A stretch of 64,000 bases of DNA from Hymenochaete sp. R1 (lineage: Eukaryota > Basidiomycota > Agaricomycetes > Hymenochaetales > Hymenochaetaceae): contig JAFREE010000027.1 of the NCBI GenBank assembly GCA_019400425.1, forward strand, positions 62,001 through 126,000, written 5' to 3'. The notes under the pieces were generated by a model. That model was not told the origin of the DNA. It worked only from the letters and a program-made list of their open reading frames with translations, and ran no database searches. Position numbers and translations under genes: made by a program. Positions 49,251-59,934 of this stretch are shown piece by piece (position 1 is the stretch's first letter; each line of letters opens with the position of its first letter).

Positions 49251-50661
49251 CGCACAATAAAGAGTTCGCGAAGGGAAACGACAGCACTGGCAGCCGGCGC
49301 GTGGCGAATTGTGGGCGGTAATTGGGGATAGTGAAGCGAGAGCTCATGGCCGCTCGTTTTAAAGATGTCCGGGGGCACCAGTAAACGGGGCCAGAGACGT
49401 CCCAGAATAGACACTGCGGTCTGCACTGGTATCCTGGTCGGGATTGGTATTAGTAGTAGCACTCCGAGGAACCCACATGGACCAAAGTGCAGGCTGAGGT
49501 GTAAGAAGCCCTTGGATGTGGCGAGTGGCATATGTAAGAAGAACGATTCGCCTTAGCGATTTGCCAGGAGGCACTCAGCATTTAGACTGAGTGTTAGCTG
49601 TACAAAATCTGAGGGATGAATTCAGCAATTTTACCAGATACCGTAGAAAGAACAATAGTGAATGAAGGGATTTGCTAGTTTGCGCAACGACGATGCGGAT
49701 GGACACGCGACTACACGCCTGGAAAGCTCCGGTGGCGTACGTATCCTGGAAGCCCAGGAATAACTCGGATATGCCTCACATGTCAAGGAGATGAGCAACC
49801 GCCACGCTCAATGGAACAACTGTCGGGACCGAACATACCATTGCAGCCCATGTCGCATCAGGATGCCCGGCACATCGTCCTTAATTGGATTCCCAGACCG
49901 ACATTGTTTGTGTGGCGTTTACGATTGGCGGTGCGGAAGTGTCTATTCCTCGGTGATCTGGGGTATCATTTACGACCAACCGACGTCAAGAAAAAAAGAT
50001 CAGAAAAAAGCTTGTAATAGTAAGTAACGAACGGGAGGAGCAAGGATGGAAAGGGTCCACAAGTACCTGAACAAGGAACTTAAGAAACTTCCGTGTTGTC
50101 GAGAAATTTTGAAATGGAAAAACGTACGAAATAATTTCTATAATATCGTATTGCCAGATGATGGTCTTATTGCATATGCACAAGTTATGCTTGTGAGGAG
50201 TCTTGTCTATGGTCCATGAGAGCGCCCTTGCATCACCCTGCCTTCCAACAGGCTGTGTTTCATAGTCGCTCGTACCTACCGGATCAGCCTACCCTTTTGA
50301 ACGTATTATTTGACAACAAAAAATTGATTCAAAGATGCAACAAAATGCAATCCATGAATAAATGAATCCGCCGCTCGTGAGTTCCACAGAACAAAGCCCA
50401 GACGTGTCTGCGTTTGAGATGATCCAGGTCTCATTCCATCACGCAATCGATTGAAATGGCTTGAATCCGAAACAATAAATCGGTGAATTATCAAAAGCAA
50501 CGACATGCAAGAAAGGACATCATATACGACCATTATACACTGACAAAGGTAGCAAGATATCAATACCCACGTCGGCTCAGTTACCACAGAAGGACGCTCA
50601 CCCAACATAACCTAACCTTAGGATTCTCTAATGCCTAAATTATACACGAAGCGCAAACTTT
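49251..50661. other. Intergenic, no gene seen
   Basis: Promoter side of the generic peroxidase and the 3' region of the THO1-like gene. Open frames of 60-90 codons at 49811 and 49247 have no features that support coding. Confidence 0.45.
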
Positions 50662-51688
50662 TCAGGATTTGACAGGCAAGCCGAAGCGTTCCGCGCGTTT
50701 TCGCCTCCGTTCGGCCTCCTCAGGGTCCGCATCCTCAACGGGGACGCTACGTTTGGTCCCTGTAGACGACACCTGCTTGGTGGCATCGATGCCAAAGCGC
50801 GCTGCCCGAGATTTCAGCTTCTCTGGGTTCTGTACCAACGAACGGAAGTGAAGTAGTGTTAATACAGTTAACCAGGTGCTGACTTCGTTGAGAAGACATA
50901 CTTCGTCGACGGGTAACACCCCTCCCTTTGTCCTCTTTTGTGTACTTCCATTTCCAATCGCTCCTCCATCAGCAATAGCATTCGAAACGTTCGTCTTCTG
51001 AGGAGTGGTTTTCTCTTTAAAAGGAATGCCGAACCGCTCCGCGCGCGCGCGCCTCTTTTTCGTCTCTTCGTCTTCGTCGACAGACTGGGTCGAAGAAGCG
51101 GCATTCTCCTCTACTGTTGTTGCCGTATCCACAGCGCTAGTGGTGTGAGTAGTAGCTGTCTACAATGGTATTCAAGGAAAACAAGTTGAGCGGCCCGAAG
51201 AATTCCACGAAGGCTGGGAAAACGAACTGAAACGGCGGTTGTCAAAGGTGGCTTCACTGTGCTCGTTGATGGGTCAGAACCATTCAGCCTGGAAGCCGTT
51301 AGTCGGAAGCCATTAGCCCCGAGATGAATATACTATCCATTGTATTCAGCTCACTTTTCAGTATTTGTGCCATTGGCCTTTAGAGGTGCGGCGGCTGCAG
51401 GCGTGGGCGCTGTTGAGGTCGTAACCGGAAGAGAAATCGGCGCCGGAGAAGCAGCTGCACCACCACTGCCATACTCTTCTTCATATTTCTGCGTGGCCGC
51501 TCGACTTGCAATAATTTTGGTGATGAGCTCGGGTTTGTTTGCTCTTGGAGGAATAGTCTCCTTAGATTGCTCTAGTAACCGTTTGAGCTCGACTACCTTC
51601 AAAGCTTTCCTGTTTCCGTTAGCAATGGAGTCAGTCGAGAGTCTCCAAGCCTCATTTAGCCCTTAAATTCTTACAGCTTGGCTTCCAT
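50662..51688 (-). CDS. THO1: SAP-domain mRNA export protein, THO1/SARNP-like
   Basis: Nuclear mRNP packaging factor of the THO/TREX pathway. Starts MEAKL (51688) spliced to KALKVVELKRLLEQSKETIP, a full SAP DNA/RNA-binding helix-turn-helix (residues about 1-45, with PPRANKPELITKIIASR). An Ala/Pro linker follows, then a tail with three copies of the RFG box: KKRRARAERFGIPF, LKSRAARFGIDATK and RKRAERFGLPVK. Repeats of this box in SARNP/Tho1 bind the export helicase UAP56/Sub2. Introns interrupt after codon 5, after about residue 90 and in the tail. Stop at 50662-50664. Length of about 200 residues matches the family. Confidence 0.9.
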
Positions 51689-52404
51689 GATCAACGTACG
51701 TGCCTTGAGCGAGTCTGAAAGCAGGAGGGCGAAATTGAGCTCGTGGTGCGTGTAGACAGAGCAGACGAAGCTGCAGTCGAATTTGAGTAGACGACGGTCA
51801 GGCGTGTTCTTGTCTGTTAGGTAATACAGAGATCGACGTTTTAACATTTACATAATTTCCTTTTGACGGCTTCCTGGTGATCCTTGAAGCTCTTCCACTA
51901 TGTGAATTTTATTCTGTGGGTAGAGCAATCATCGTTCACTACTTCTTTTGGTGCTTGGATATTGTACACGTGGAATCGATGCTGAGCCTTTGAACAGTCA
52001 TAATGCTGGGGTACGTGAACTTAGTCATCGACGGGTGAACTCACGCTGCCCTGGACGTTCAAACCCTGTCGCTCGCAGGTGGGATAATATTATTTTCTAC
52101 TTTGTCCACAGTGAAGAGCTGCATCATATTGACCCCATGGATGCGATATAACCATATGTAAGTGAGCTACGAAGTTGATGATCTTCTTTGCATTCACCAG
52201 TCATCTCGCCAGTTGCCACCGAAGCAACTTTGCAAATGCATACAAGCCGCTATATATCAACCCCCAATCACCCCCGGCAAGCCCCTCCTCGTCTTGCCTC
52301 GTATCATCTCCTCTCTTTCTCACTTTTGTAGTGCTTCAAACAGAATCGCTTCACCCCTGACTTTTGTTGCGAAGTCCAGATCACCTTTCCCAAAGGCTCG
52401 TTGA
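51689..52404. other. Divergent promoter region
   Basis: Lies between the THO1-like gene and the second KTAEWSE gene. The last 200 bp (gcaaatgcatacaagccgctatat, pyrimidine-rich tract) resemble the sequence before the third family member (gtaaacgcatacgaacc at about 54477), so the promoter was duplicated with the gene. Confidence 0.5.
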
Positions 52405-53898
52405 ATGTCTCACAAACGCTCTAACATTGAGGATGCTTCGTCACCGTCACGAAGCTCCAAACGGCCTACTACCAGTGACACATTGAGCGGATCGGGCGCC
52501 TCGTCGTCCTCTCTCAGAAATCCAGAAACTGTGTCACTGGTGAAGACTGCTGAATGGTCCGAAAGCTGGACCGTTGATGACTGGGACAACCACTTGCGCC
52601 ACAAGACGGATGAGCTTGATGACTGCGAGATATGGCTCTATAAATCGTTCCTTCATTTCATGAACGATCATGGCGGTTCCACTCGTACCGACAATGGTGA
52701 CGACGTCGGCCACACTTGCGTGAGCCCTATACAGATCATCACTCAAAAACTAATTCTGAAGAAGATCATCTACGATGATTACGAGTACGCTCTGGCCTGT
52801 TTCCACTCGGAACTCGATAGACTCGCGGATATTAAAGAGAGGGAGGACGAAGCTGAAGCTCTCAAAGACTTCATAGAGCGTGCCACTTCGTTTCGAGAGT
52901 CCTTCGAGGCGTCTGCAGACGAACGAACGGCGCTTCTGCGAGGGCAATTTCAACGCGAGAACACGAAGTCGCCAGTGGAGCAGGCCAAATCACGACTTGA
53001 CTTCTTAGAAGCTCAAGCCCGCAGTGTCGATGAGGAAGCCAATATCGTCTTCGTTTCTCTTACGAAGGGAGCCGATTGGGACTCTGACGACCATAAGAGC
53101 GCGCTTTCTCGTTGGGAAAGGTCCTTAATTGTACTGAGAAATACCATGCTTGGCAGCTTCGACTGGCTAGTCGGCCCCAGAGTCATTGAAGACATGGGAG
53201 CTTGCAAAGATAAACTGAACCCGGGCATAGAGAAGGTCTTCCAGCCGAGCAAACTCGAACCATCTCCCAGTACAGCTGGTGGAAATGATCGGAGGATCGA
53301 GGCAATCGATCGACTATGGGAATTCCTTTCCCGACATCATTATGCCGAAATGGCCCAGGAGTTTAATCGCGCAATGAGGTCGGACAATATAAGGAAAGAC
53401 CACGATGCTGAGGTTAAGGAGTTGCAGTGGTATAATTCCAGACTCCGAACGCGCGCATCTAAGGTTATCAGCTGCAATCGTAGAATCATGTTGGAGGAAC
53501 TTGGGATAGAGGATCTTCGACTCACATCACTCGGTACGAATGACACAGATGAAGGCAAACTCAAAAAGAAATTTCGCCAAATACGGATGCATCATACTGA
53601 AATCAAGAGACTCGCTTCCCAGATCGACAAAGCGACTCGGGGCGAAGATAGTTCTCGCATACCAGTAACAAGGCTTAAGGCTCGTAAAAAGTATCTATCT
53701 GACAAGAACAAAAATGAGAAATGCCAGTACAGTAGTCGTATTCTTCAATTTAAAGACGAACTTAATCTCACCGACGATGATGTGAAGTTTCTCTCTCCGA
53801 GATCTAACAGCAAGAATAATAAACGAGAGGGGAACGCCGGGGAGAAGTCTGGAAGTAGTGGAAACAGGATGAAGGGTAGTGGCAATAACGAAGAATGA
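52405..53898 (+). CDS. KTAEWSE-family protein, member 2 (unrecognised)
   Basis: Uninterrupted frame of 497 residues starting MSHKRSNIEDASSPSRSSKR. No known family recognised. It shares all blocks of member 1: LVKTAEWSESWTVDDWDNHL, LILKKIIYDDYEYALACFHS, RLDFLEAQARSVDEEA, RWERSLIVLRNTMLGS, LWEFLSRHHYAEMAQEFNRA, MLEELGIEDLRLTSLGTNDT then GKLKKKFRQIRMHHTEIKRL. The N-terminus is Ser-rich with a KRPTT basic patch; the C-terminus is Ser/Gly/Lys/Asn rich. Predominantly helical and acidic-basic alternating, with coiled coils likely. Closest to member 3, which follows in the same orientation after 735 bp. Function unknown; intron absence in a region of intron-dense genes is notable. Confidence 0.85.
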   Translation: MSHKRSNIEDASSPSRSSKRPTTSDTLSGSGASSSSLRNPETVSLVKTAEWSESWTVDDWDNHLRHKTDELDDCEIWLYKSFLHFMNDHGGSTRTDNGDDVGHTCVSPIQIITQKLILKKIIYDDYEYALACFHSELDRLADIKEREDEAEALKDFIERATSFRESFEASADERTALLRGQFQRENTKSPVEQAKSRLDFLEAQARSVDEEANIVFVSLTKGADWDSDDHKSALSRWERSLIVLRNTMLGSFDWLVGPRVIEDMGACKDKLNPGIEKVFQPSKLEPSPSTAGGNDRRIEAIDRLWEFLSRHHYAEMAQEFNRAMRSDNIRKDHDAEVKELQWYNSRLRTRASKVISCNRRIMLEELGIEDLRLTSLGTNDTDEGKLKKKFRQIRMHHTEIKRLASQIDKATRGEDSSRIPVTRLKARKKYLSDKNKNEKCQYSSRILQFKDELNLTDDDVKFLSPRSNSKNNKREGNAGEKSGSSGNRMKGSGNNEE

Positions 53899-54633
53899 CC
53901 TAATATGGTGCGGCCGGCTTTTCCTTTTTCCTTTCTTTTCAGAGCTCACGCGCCGTTTACACAGCTTGGGAGTGACCTTTGGTGGAAACTTACTTGAAAC
54001 TCAAACTCTGAATGACAGTTCAGCTTCTTCTCGCCTCTCTTCTGTCGACTTACGAAACCGTAGTTCACGAGAGCCAGCCTGTGTATAACTTAAATATGTT
54101 TTACGAAAGTGACTAGGAAGTAAGGAAACAAAAACTTGAAACCTTTTCATCGAATAAAGGACGAAAATGGTGATAACACAGACGCCTGTACATGACGTTG
54201 ATTGATGCGGACAAATAAATAACATTGGTTATAAAAGGGACGAAAAGGGAGCGGAGAAAGACTGTGGGTGAAGCATACAAGGCTGGTTACAATGCCAAAA
54301 TCTTCCGGCTAGCGACAGTCTGTAGACTGGTTTGACGAAGGGACGCAGTCCTGCGTGCAAAGAAAAGAGAAACCATATGGTTCTATAATTATCTGACCAA
54401 CAATATAGAAGCTTATGAAACTGTATGACGTCGCTGGTTAGTTTGCTATTGCTAAGCTCGTAGAGACAAACTTTGTAAACGCATACGAACCACTGGCACT
54501 GTATTTAACCTTCGTCCATCTCTTCTTCCCCCATCCCGTACCATTTCAGGTTACATCATCTTTCGCTCTCCGTCGATACTTGTTTCATTTCCCAAGCGTC
54601 TTCACGTTTGTAGAAGGCCACTCCTCAACAAAG
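53899..54633. other. Spacer between KTAEWSE members 2 and 3
   Basis: 3' region of member 2 and promoter of member 3; a cytosine/thymine-rich stretch (ccttcgtccatctcttcttccccc) ends about 100 bp before the start. No gene seen. Confidence 0.5.
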
Positions 54634-56118
54634 ATGCCCCACAATGCAGAAAGCCTCCCTGCCGAGAATGTGGTGAGGGGGTCGACAAGGACCGATGCAG
54701 AGCCTTCGAGACCTTACTCCGAGCTGGTGAAGACTGCGGAATGGTCCGAGAACTGGTCCCTGGATGAGTGGAATGCGCACCTTCTCGAGAAGAATAACAC
54801 CATTGATCACTACACGTCCGAGCTTCGTGATTCCTTCATGCATTACATGCGTGAACATGGATCTACTCGTGCCGTCGATAATTTTGTTGACGGCAGACGC
54901 GTCAGTCCTATACAGGCCATCACGCGGAAGTTCATTTCCAAGAAGATCATGTATGACAATTATGATGTCGCTATGGGGGTTTTCAGCTCTAGGCTCGATA
55001 TCCGTAGCTTGAAACGGGCCATCGCTTTTAGGGATGCATTCGAGGCGTCTGTGGACGACCGAGTTACAATTCTGCAACATCAGTTCCATCGCGAGAGTGA
55101 ATTGTCGCTTCAAGATCGGATTGATTCTCGACTCGAGTTCTTGGAACGTCTGGCAAGCGACGCCGACAAAGAGGCTACCATCATATTTGATGAGCTTGCA
55201 AAGGGAGTACAGTGGGGCTCCGATAGCCTTAGCGGAGCGATTTACCGATGGGAAAAGTTTTCCTTATTGCTGAGGAACGTCAAGCTCAGCAGCCGACTCT
55301 GGCTTACCCAACCCGATTTTATCGACGACGAACGACGTCGCAAAGCCGGGCTGCATATTGATGTAGAAACAGAGGTTCGACCTAGCAAAGTATCTCCATT
55401 AAAGGAATCAGACGTCAGTAAAGAGAAGTCACGAGCTGTCGACCATCTCTGGCACTACTTCGGTCATCAACATCACGCCGATATGATCCAGGAGATCCTG
55501 ATAGCTATGAAATCGGACGAAAAAGTCAAAGTTTCTCATGCTCCTGAGATCAAAGATTTGGAAACGGGGCGAAACAAGTTACGAATAAATGCTGTCAACG
55601 GCCACAACAACTCACACACGCTCTTAGAGGAGCACCTCACAGTGGAAGAGCTCCTACACATGCAATTGGGTACGATCAGCACGAAAGTCGGGAAACTCAA
55701 GAAGAAGTTGCGCTTGATGCGGCTGTATCGCAGTGAAGCTGAGCTACTAAGCTCCAAGACCTCCGAATTAGTCAATGCAGACAGCCCGGACCCCTCGATA
55801 CCGGGCTTCGAGCCCTCAATGGAAAAGCTCAAGAAGCGTAAGCAGTATCTCTATAGACGCGTCGAAGCCGATCGGCGTCAGAACAAAGCTGCTTTCATTG
55901 AGCATCAAGATGAACTCAAGCTCACCGAGGACGACAAACTCTTCCTCGAATTTCCGGGATACAAACAGACCCCGAAGGAGATTACTGATAAAGCAGAGGG
56001 GTCGGGGTCAGGCTCGAGGAAAAGGAGTCGAGGTAATGACAAAGCTGGGTCGGGATCGAGAAAGGCGGGTCGAGGCAGTGGGAAAGGGAAGAAAGGACCT
56101 ACGAATGACAACGCATGA
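54634..56118 (+). CDS. KTAEWSE-family protein, member 3 (unrecognised)
   Basis: Single-exon frame, about 494 residues from MPHNAESLPAENVVRGSTRT; the ATG at 54580 is in frame but adds a leader absent from the paralogs. Blocks in common with members 1 and 2: LVKTAEWSENWSLDEWNAHL, FISKKIMYDNYDVAMGVFSS, SRLEFLERLASDADKEATII, RWEKFSLLLRNVKLSS, HLWHYFGHQHHADMIQEILI, LTVEELLHMQLGTISTKVGK then LKKKLRLMRLYRSE. The tail is Gly/Ser/Lys/Arg rich with RGG-like repeats (GSGSGSRKRSRGNDKAGSGS), suggesting RNA or DNA contact. No enzyme motif, signal peptide or membrane helix. Unknown function. Confidence 0.85.
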   Translation: MPHNAESLPAENVVRGSTRTDAEPSRPYSELVKTAEWSENWSLDEWNAHLLEKNNTIDHYTSELRDSFMHYMREHGSTRAVDNFVDGRRVSPIQAITRKFISKKIMYDNYDVAMGVFSSRLDIRSLKRAIAFRDAFEASVDDRVTILQHQFHRESELSLQDRIDSRLEFLERLASDADKEATIIFDELAKGVQWGSDSLSGAIYRWEKFSLLLRNVKLSSRLWLTQPDFIDDERRRKAGLHIDVETEVRPSKVSPLKESDVSKEKSRAVDHLWHYFGHQHHADMIQEILIAMKSDEKVKVSHAPEIKDLETGRNKLRINAVNGHNNSHTLLEEHLTVEELLHMQLGTISTKVGKLKKKLRLMRLYRSEAELLSSKTSELVNADSPDPSIPGFEPSMEKLKKRKQYLYRRVEADRRQNKAAFIEHQDELKLTEDDKLFLEFPGYKQTPKEITDKAEGSGSGSRKRSRGNDKAGSGSRKAGRGSGKGKKGPTNDNA

Positions 56119-56551
56119 TGCGGTACGGTCCGAACAACGGCTCAATTCACGTCGTATTTCGCCACTTACTCACGTTTTTGCAGGATAGGAAAGGAGGTCA
56201 CAAATTAGAGACTTGTAGTGACGACTTCTATCCAATGATCCCGCCATTGACCCATATATAAAGGCGTTGACCACACTTAGCAGCCGAGCCTGTATATAAT
56301 GAATTATTTATCGAAATTCATATTACTATCAAGCTACTCACATTTATGCCCTCAAAGACAGTGTTTAGGGCACTATTCGAATTTGATGGGAAGCTTCCGG
56401 GTTTCTTGTAAAGAGGTCGAAAACGATGGCCACACAGAGCTTGCTCATGATACAAGTAATGCAACAAAACATCTACATACAAAATAGGCATGGAAATGGT
56501 AGGAAAAGAAAGGCGAAAGAAAGGAAAGAAATACGAGAAACATGATAATGT
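56119..56551. other. Convergent intergenic region
   Basis: 3' ends of the third KTAEWSE gene and NOG1 face each other here; nothing else seen. Confidence 0.5.
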
Positions 56552-58993
56552 TCACCGTCGGTTCGTCTTCCCCATCTTGCGCTTTCCCGCGAAAAGATGT
56601 TTTGGCTGCGTAAAAGAAAAAGACACAAAAAGTCAGCTATCTATACACCATCCACAGGAAATAATGACATGTGTTCTTCCTTTGTTGGACTCACCATTTT
56701 GGTCTGGATAGCCCGGTCTCCTTCGCCAGCTTTTGCATGATAGTTGCGCTCGCGCTGCCCTAAATTGCGCAGTTTTACGGCTTTGGATGCTTGCTGGATG
56801 ATGCAAAATGCATGTAAGAAACAAAGAAGGATTGTAAGTATCAAAAGAAAGAAGAGGCATACCGCACTATCCCGCATTCCTGAAAGTTGTCTGTTCGACC
56901 TCGGCTCCCGACCCGCAAGTACAACAGCCCCAGAGTTCGTCTTCGCACGTTTCCTCGGCGTCCCATCCCCTTCTTCATCAACATCCATCCAATCTCCTCC
57001 ATCGCCCTCCTCACCATCGCCCTCGCCGTTCTCATCAACCTCCATCCCCGCATCATCATCATCTATCTCTCTCGCTCTCTTCCTCTTCGCACCCTGCACC
57101 TTTGCAATCATCTCCGCCCGCTCCTGAATCCGGCTTGGGTCAAACCCGGCCTTCCTCAGTCCATCCGTCAACTCGTTCAGCGTCTTCAATCCCGCCGTCC
57201 TCGGTAGCTTCGCGCCATTTTTCATTCCCTTCTTCAGTTCCTGACTCTTGAGCCTCTTCACCTTCGAGTCGCGCATCTCTACCTTTTCGCGTTCGTCGTC
57301 CGAGTTCCAGTCTAATTCTGATGCGTCGGAGTCGTAAAACCCGTCAGCGGCGAGCTTTTCTTCTTCGCGCTCGAGTGCTTCGAGCTTTTCGGAGATGTCG
57401 GGGTCGATGAAGTCGGCGACGTTCTTGCCGTTCATAATTTCGGGAATAGAGTCGAACTTCCACTCGTCGTTCTCCAACAGGTAGTTCTCTGCGGAATTTT
57501 GAAAGAAAAGCATCAGTACCAAATACTTCATCGAAATCGTAAGATGCACTTTTGAGATTGATAAGATAAACACCCGCTCCTCCTTCCTCCGCTTCGATGT
57601 CCTTCTCTAACTTCCTCTTTTCCACTTCCTCCTTGTCCTGCTTCTCTTTCCTCGCAAGCACAACCTCAGGGATAAACGGCTTCCTCTCCAACTCATCCCT
57701 CGGCTTTGGCTGCGCGACATGAATCCGATTAATTACCGTATTAATCTTGCTACCCTTCATCTTGTTGTCGACCCTATGCGTCAACAACGCATCGCACGCT
57801 GCATTTTTCACGTCCATGACACCCTCCTCCGAGTAACACGACGTCTGCACGCACTTGACACCCTCCTGTTGCACGATCTCGTTGACCAGAGCGCGCGAAT
57901 CCTCAGGAAGTTCCTCAAGCTTGCACACGTCCGACTTGTTAAGAACAAGCAGGACAGGTTTCCCTGTAAAGAGGGGCTTGATAGAATGGAACAGCCTGCA
58001 CTGCGCCGCAACCGAATATCCACACTGTTCGCTCGCGTCGATGAAATATAGCACACACGCCTTCAAATGCGCAAGCGCAGTAATACTCTGCATCTCAATC
58101 GTGTTCATCTCCTCCAGTGGATGGTCAAGTACCCCGGGCGTATCAATCACCTGCCACCTCAAGTACTTATAATCCAAATGCCCGACGAAAAGCGACTTGG
58201 TCGTGAACGCATACGGCTGTACGTCGACATCCGCCCTCGTCACTTTGTTCAAGAAGCTGCTCTTACCGACGTTCGGATACCCGCACAGAAGGAGCGTGCG
58301 CGTGTTGGGGTCGATGGCGGGGAGACGTGCAAGGTGCTGGCGGACCTGCTCGAGGTACGCCAATGGGTCTTTTTGCCGCCGCATGACGGTCGCCATGCGT
58401 CCGAGCGCGGCACGTTTGAGCTGTTTGCATCGGTATAAGCTGTCACCGAACTTGAGGAGACGGACGTAGTCTTTAGCGACTTGGTCGATGAGCGAGCGGG
58501 CGGTGCGGAGTTGGCCGAGTGCAAGTTTGTAGTGATTTTTGTCGTACAGGACATTCATTAAGGAGGCAAGGAAGGGGTGCAGGTCCTGTTGAGTGCAACG
58601 GGTTACTCGCCGACAAAAGTGTAATACAAAGGCATTAAACTCACGTCGAGAATAGGAAACTCAGTCAAAATCGCCCCCAGCTTCTCATCGAACGAATCCT
58701 GTGTAAACTTGACCTTGCGCATATAAAAGTTCCTTATTCGACTGATCTTGAAGTTTTTGTGTATAACCTACAAATCCCAAATGCAGCGCAACACAAATGG
58801 CAAGTCATCGTCAGCACTTCACTCCCTCTCATGTTGACAAGGTATGCGATGAAAAGTGCTTTGAATCATGCATACGAAGAACATAATTACACACCGTCGG
58901 CGTCTTCCTCTGCGTCTTGTTCAGTACAATGTCCAAAAAATCCGTCGCTGTCGGAACAGGCGCGATAGCCTTGAGACCTTTCGTTGCCGACAT
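56552..58993 (-). CDS. NOG1: Nucleolar GTPase NOG1
   Basis: GTPase needed for 60S subunit assembly, acting in nucleolus to cytoplasm. Starts [20 protein letters not shown] at 58993. The N-terminal helical bundle ([38 protein letters not shown]) leads into an OBG/NOG-type G domain: P-loop [10 protein letters not shown], switch region [37 protein letters not shown] and CYSEEGV. The NOGCT part follows ([20 protein letters not shown]) then a Glu/Lys-rich tail with [20 protein letters not shown] and [19 protein letters not shown]. The last exon ends [17 protein letters not shown], stop at 56552-56554, the conserved NOG1 terminus. Roughly six introns. Second ribosome biogenesis gene in the window. 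Confidence 0.95.
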
Positions 58994-59934
58994 ATTGATG
59001 GTCCGTCGTTGTCGTTGTTGCTGCACGAAACCTGAGGCGGGCTCCCTGGATCGTATCGTTTGTGCGCAGCTGCTTTCGACGACGATCATCTCACCCCTCC
59101 TTCCGCTCAAAATTTTGTGTCACACGGCACGCAAGTCACATCACGGTCACAGCTAGACTGAAATCTATTTTAAGCTCGAGACTTCACAGACATCGACAAA
59201 TTTATAATAAGAACAAGATCTAAATATAATTCCGTGAATCACAAAGTAGGCATCTATGTACATATAAACATATGTACAAGTCACAGCACAAGTTCCGCTC
59301 GAATCTTCTAGGGTAACAACAAACCCAGTCGTTGAGAAGCCCGAATTGACCAAAGATGGGGACGGAAGAGGACAAGATTGAACGAGAAGAATCATTCGAA
59401 AGACAAGATCAAACGAAAGAAAAGAAAGGCAGGACGTTTCAAAGGAATACAAAACAGTACAGAAATCATAGAGAATCGTTTATGAAACGAGTCGTCCATG
59501 CGACAAAAGAAGAGGGAGAACATAACGAACGACACAAGCAGAAAAACGAAATAAGGCGAATAGATATGTACAATCAGAGACGAGGCGAGGGGTGTCAAAG
59601 GGATCTGCAAAGACAGCAAAGTATTAGCAGGAGTCGACAGGGGGCAGGGCTTTCGAAAGAAAGAGGGTATCGCTACACCCCAGCTTCGCTCATAAATTAG
59701 ACGGGATATAGACCGAAAACGATGAAGTGGAGTTTTTAAAAGGAGTTTACTGTCAACGGAAGAAAGAACAGAGGAGAGAACAGAGTTTTAAAAGAAACAG
59801 AACAGATAACAAAACAAAACTTAATAAAAAATCGTGACGAGAATGATATCAATCATGAACGTCAAAGAAGATCGAAGGGTGCAAGGATCAATGAACACAG
59901 ATACGGGTCAAATTCCAAAAAGCAGGAGAAACGT
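58994..59934. other. Intergenic, purine-rich
   Basis: Promoter of NOG1 and 3' region of the aminopeptidase gene; strongly A/G-rich on the plus strand from 59380 to 59830. No gene supported. Confidence 0.5.

Noticed and set aside
49811..50017. 68-codon plus-strand frame
   Set aside because: Too short, no neighbours in frame, no family.
39563..58993. TSR1 and NOG1 as a ribosome-biogenesis cluster
   Set aside because: 14 kb apart with unrelated genes between; coincidental co-residence is the simpler reading.
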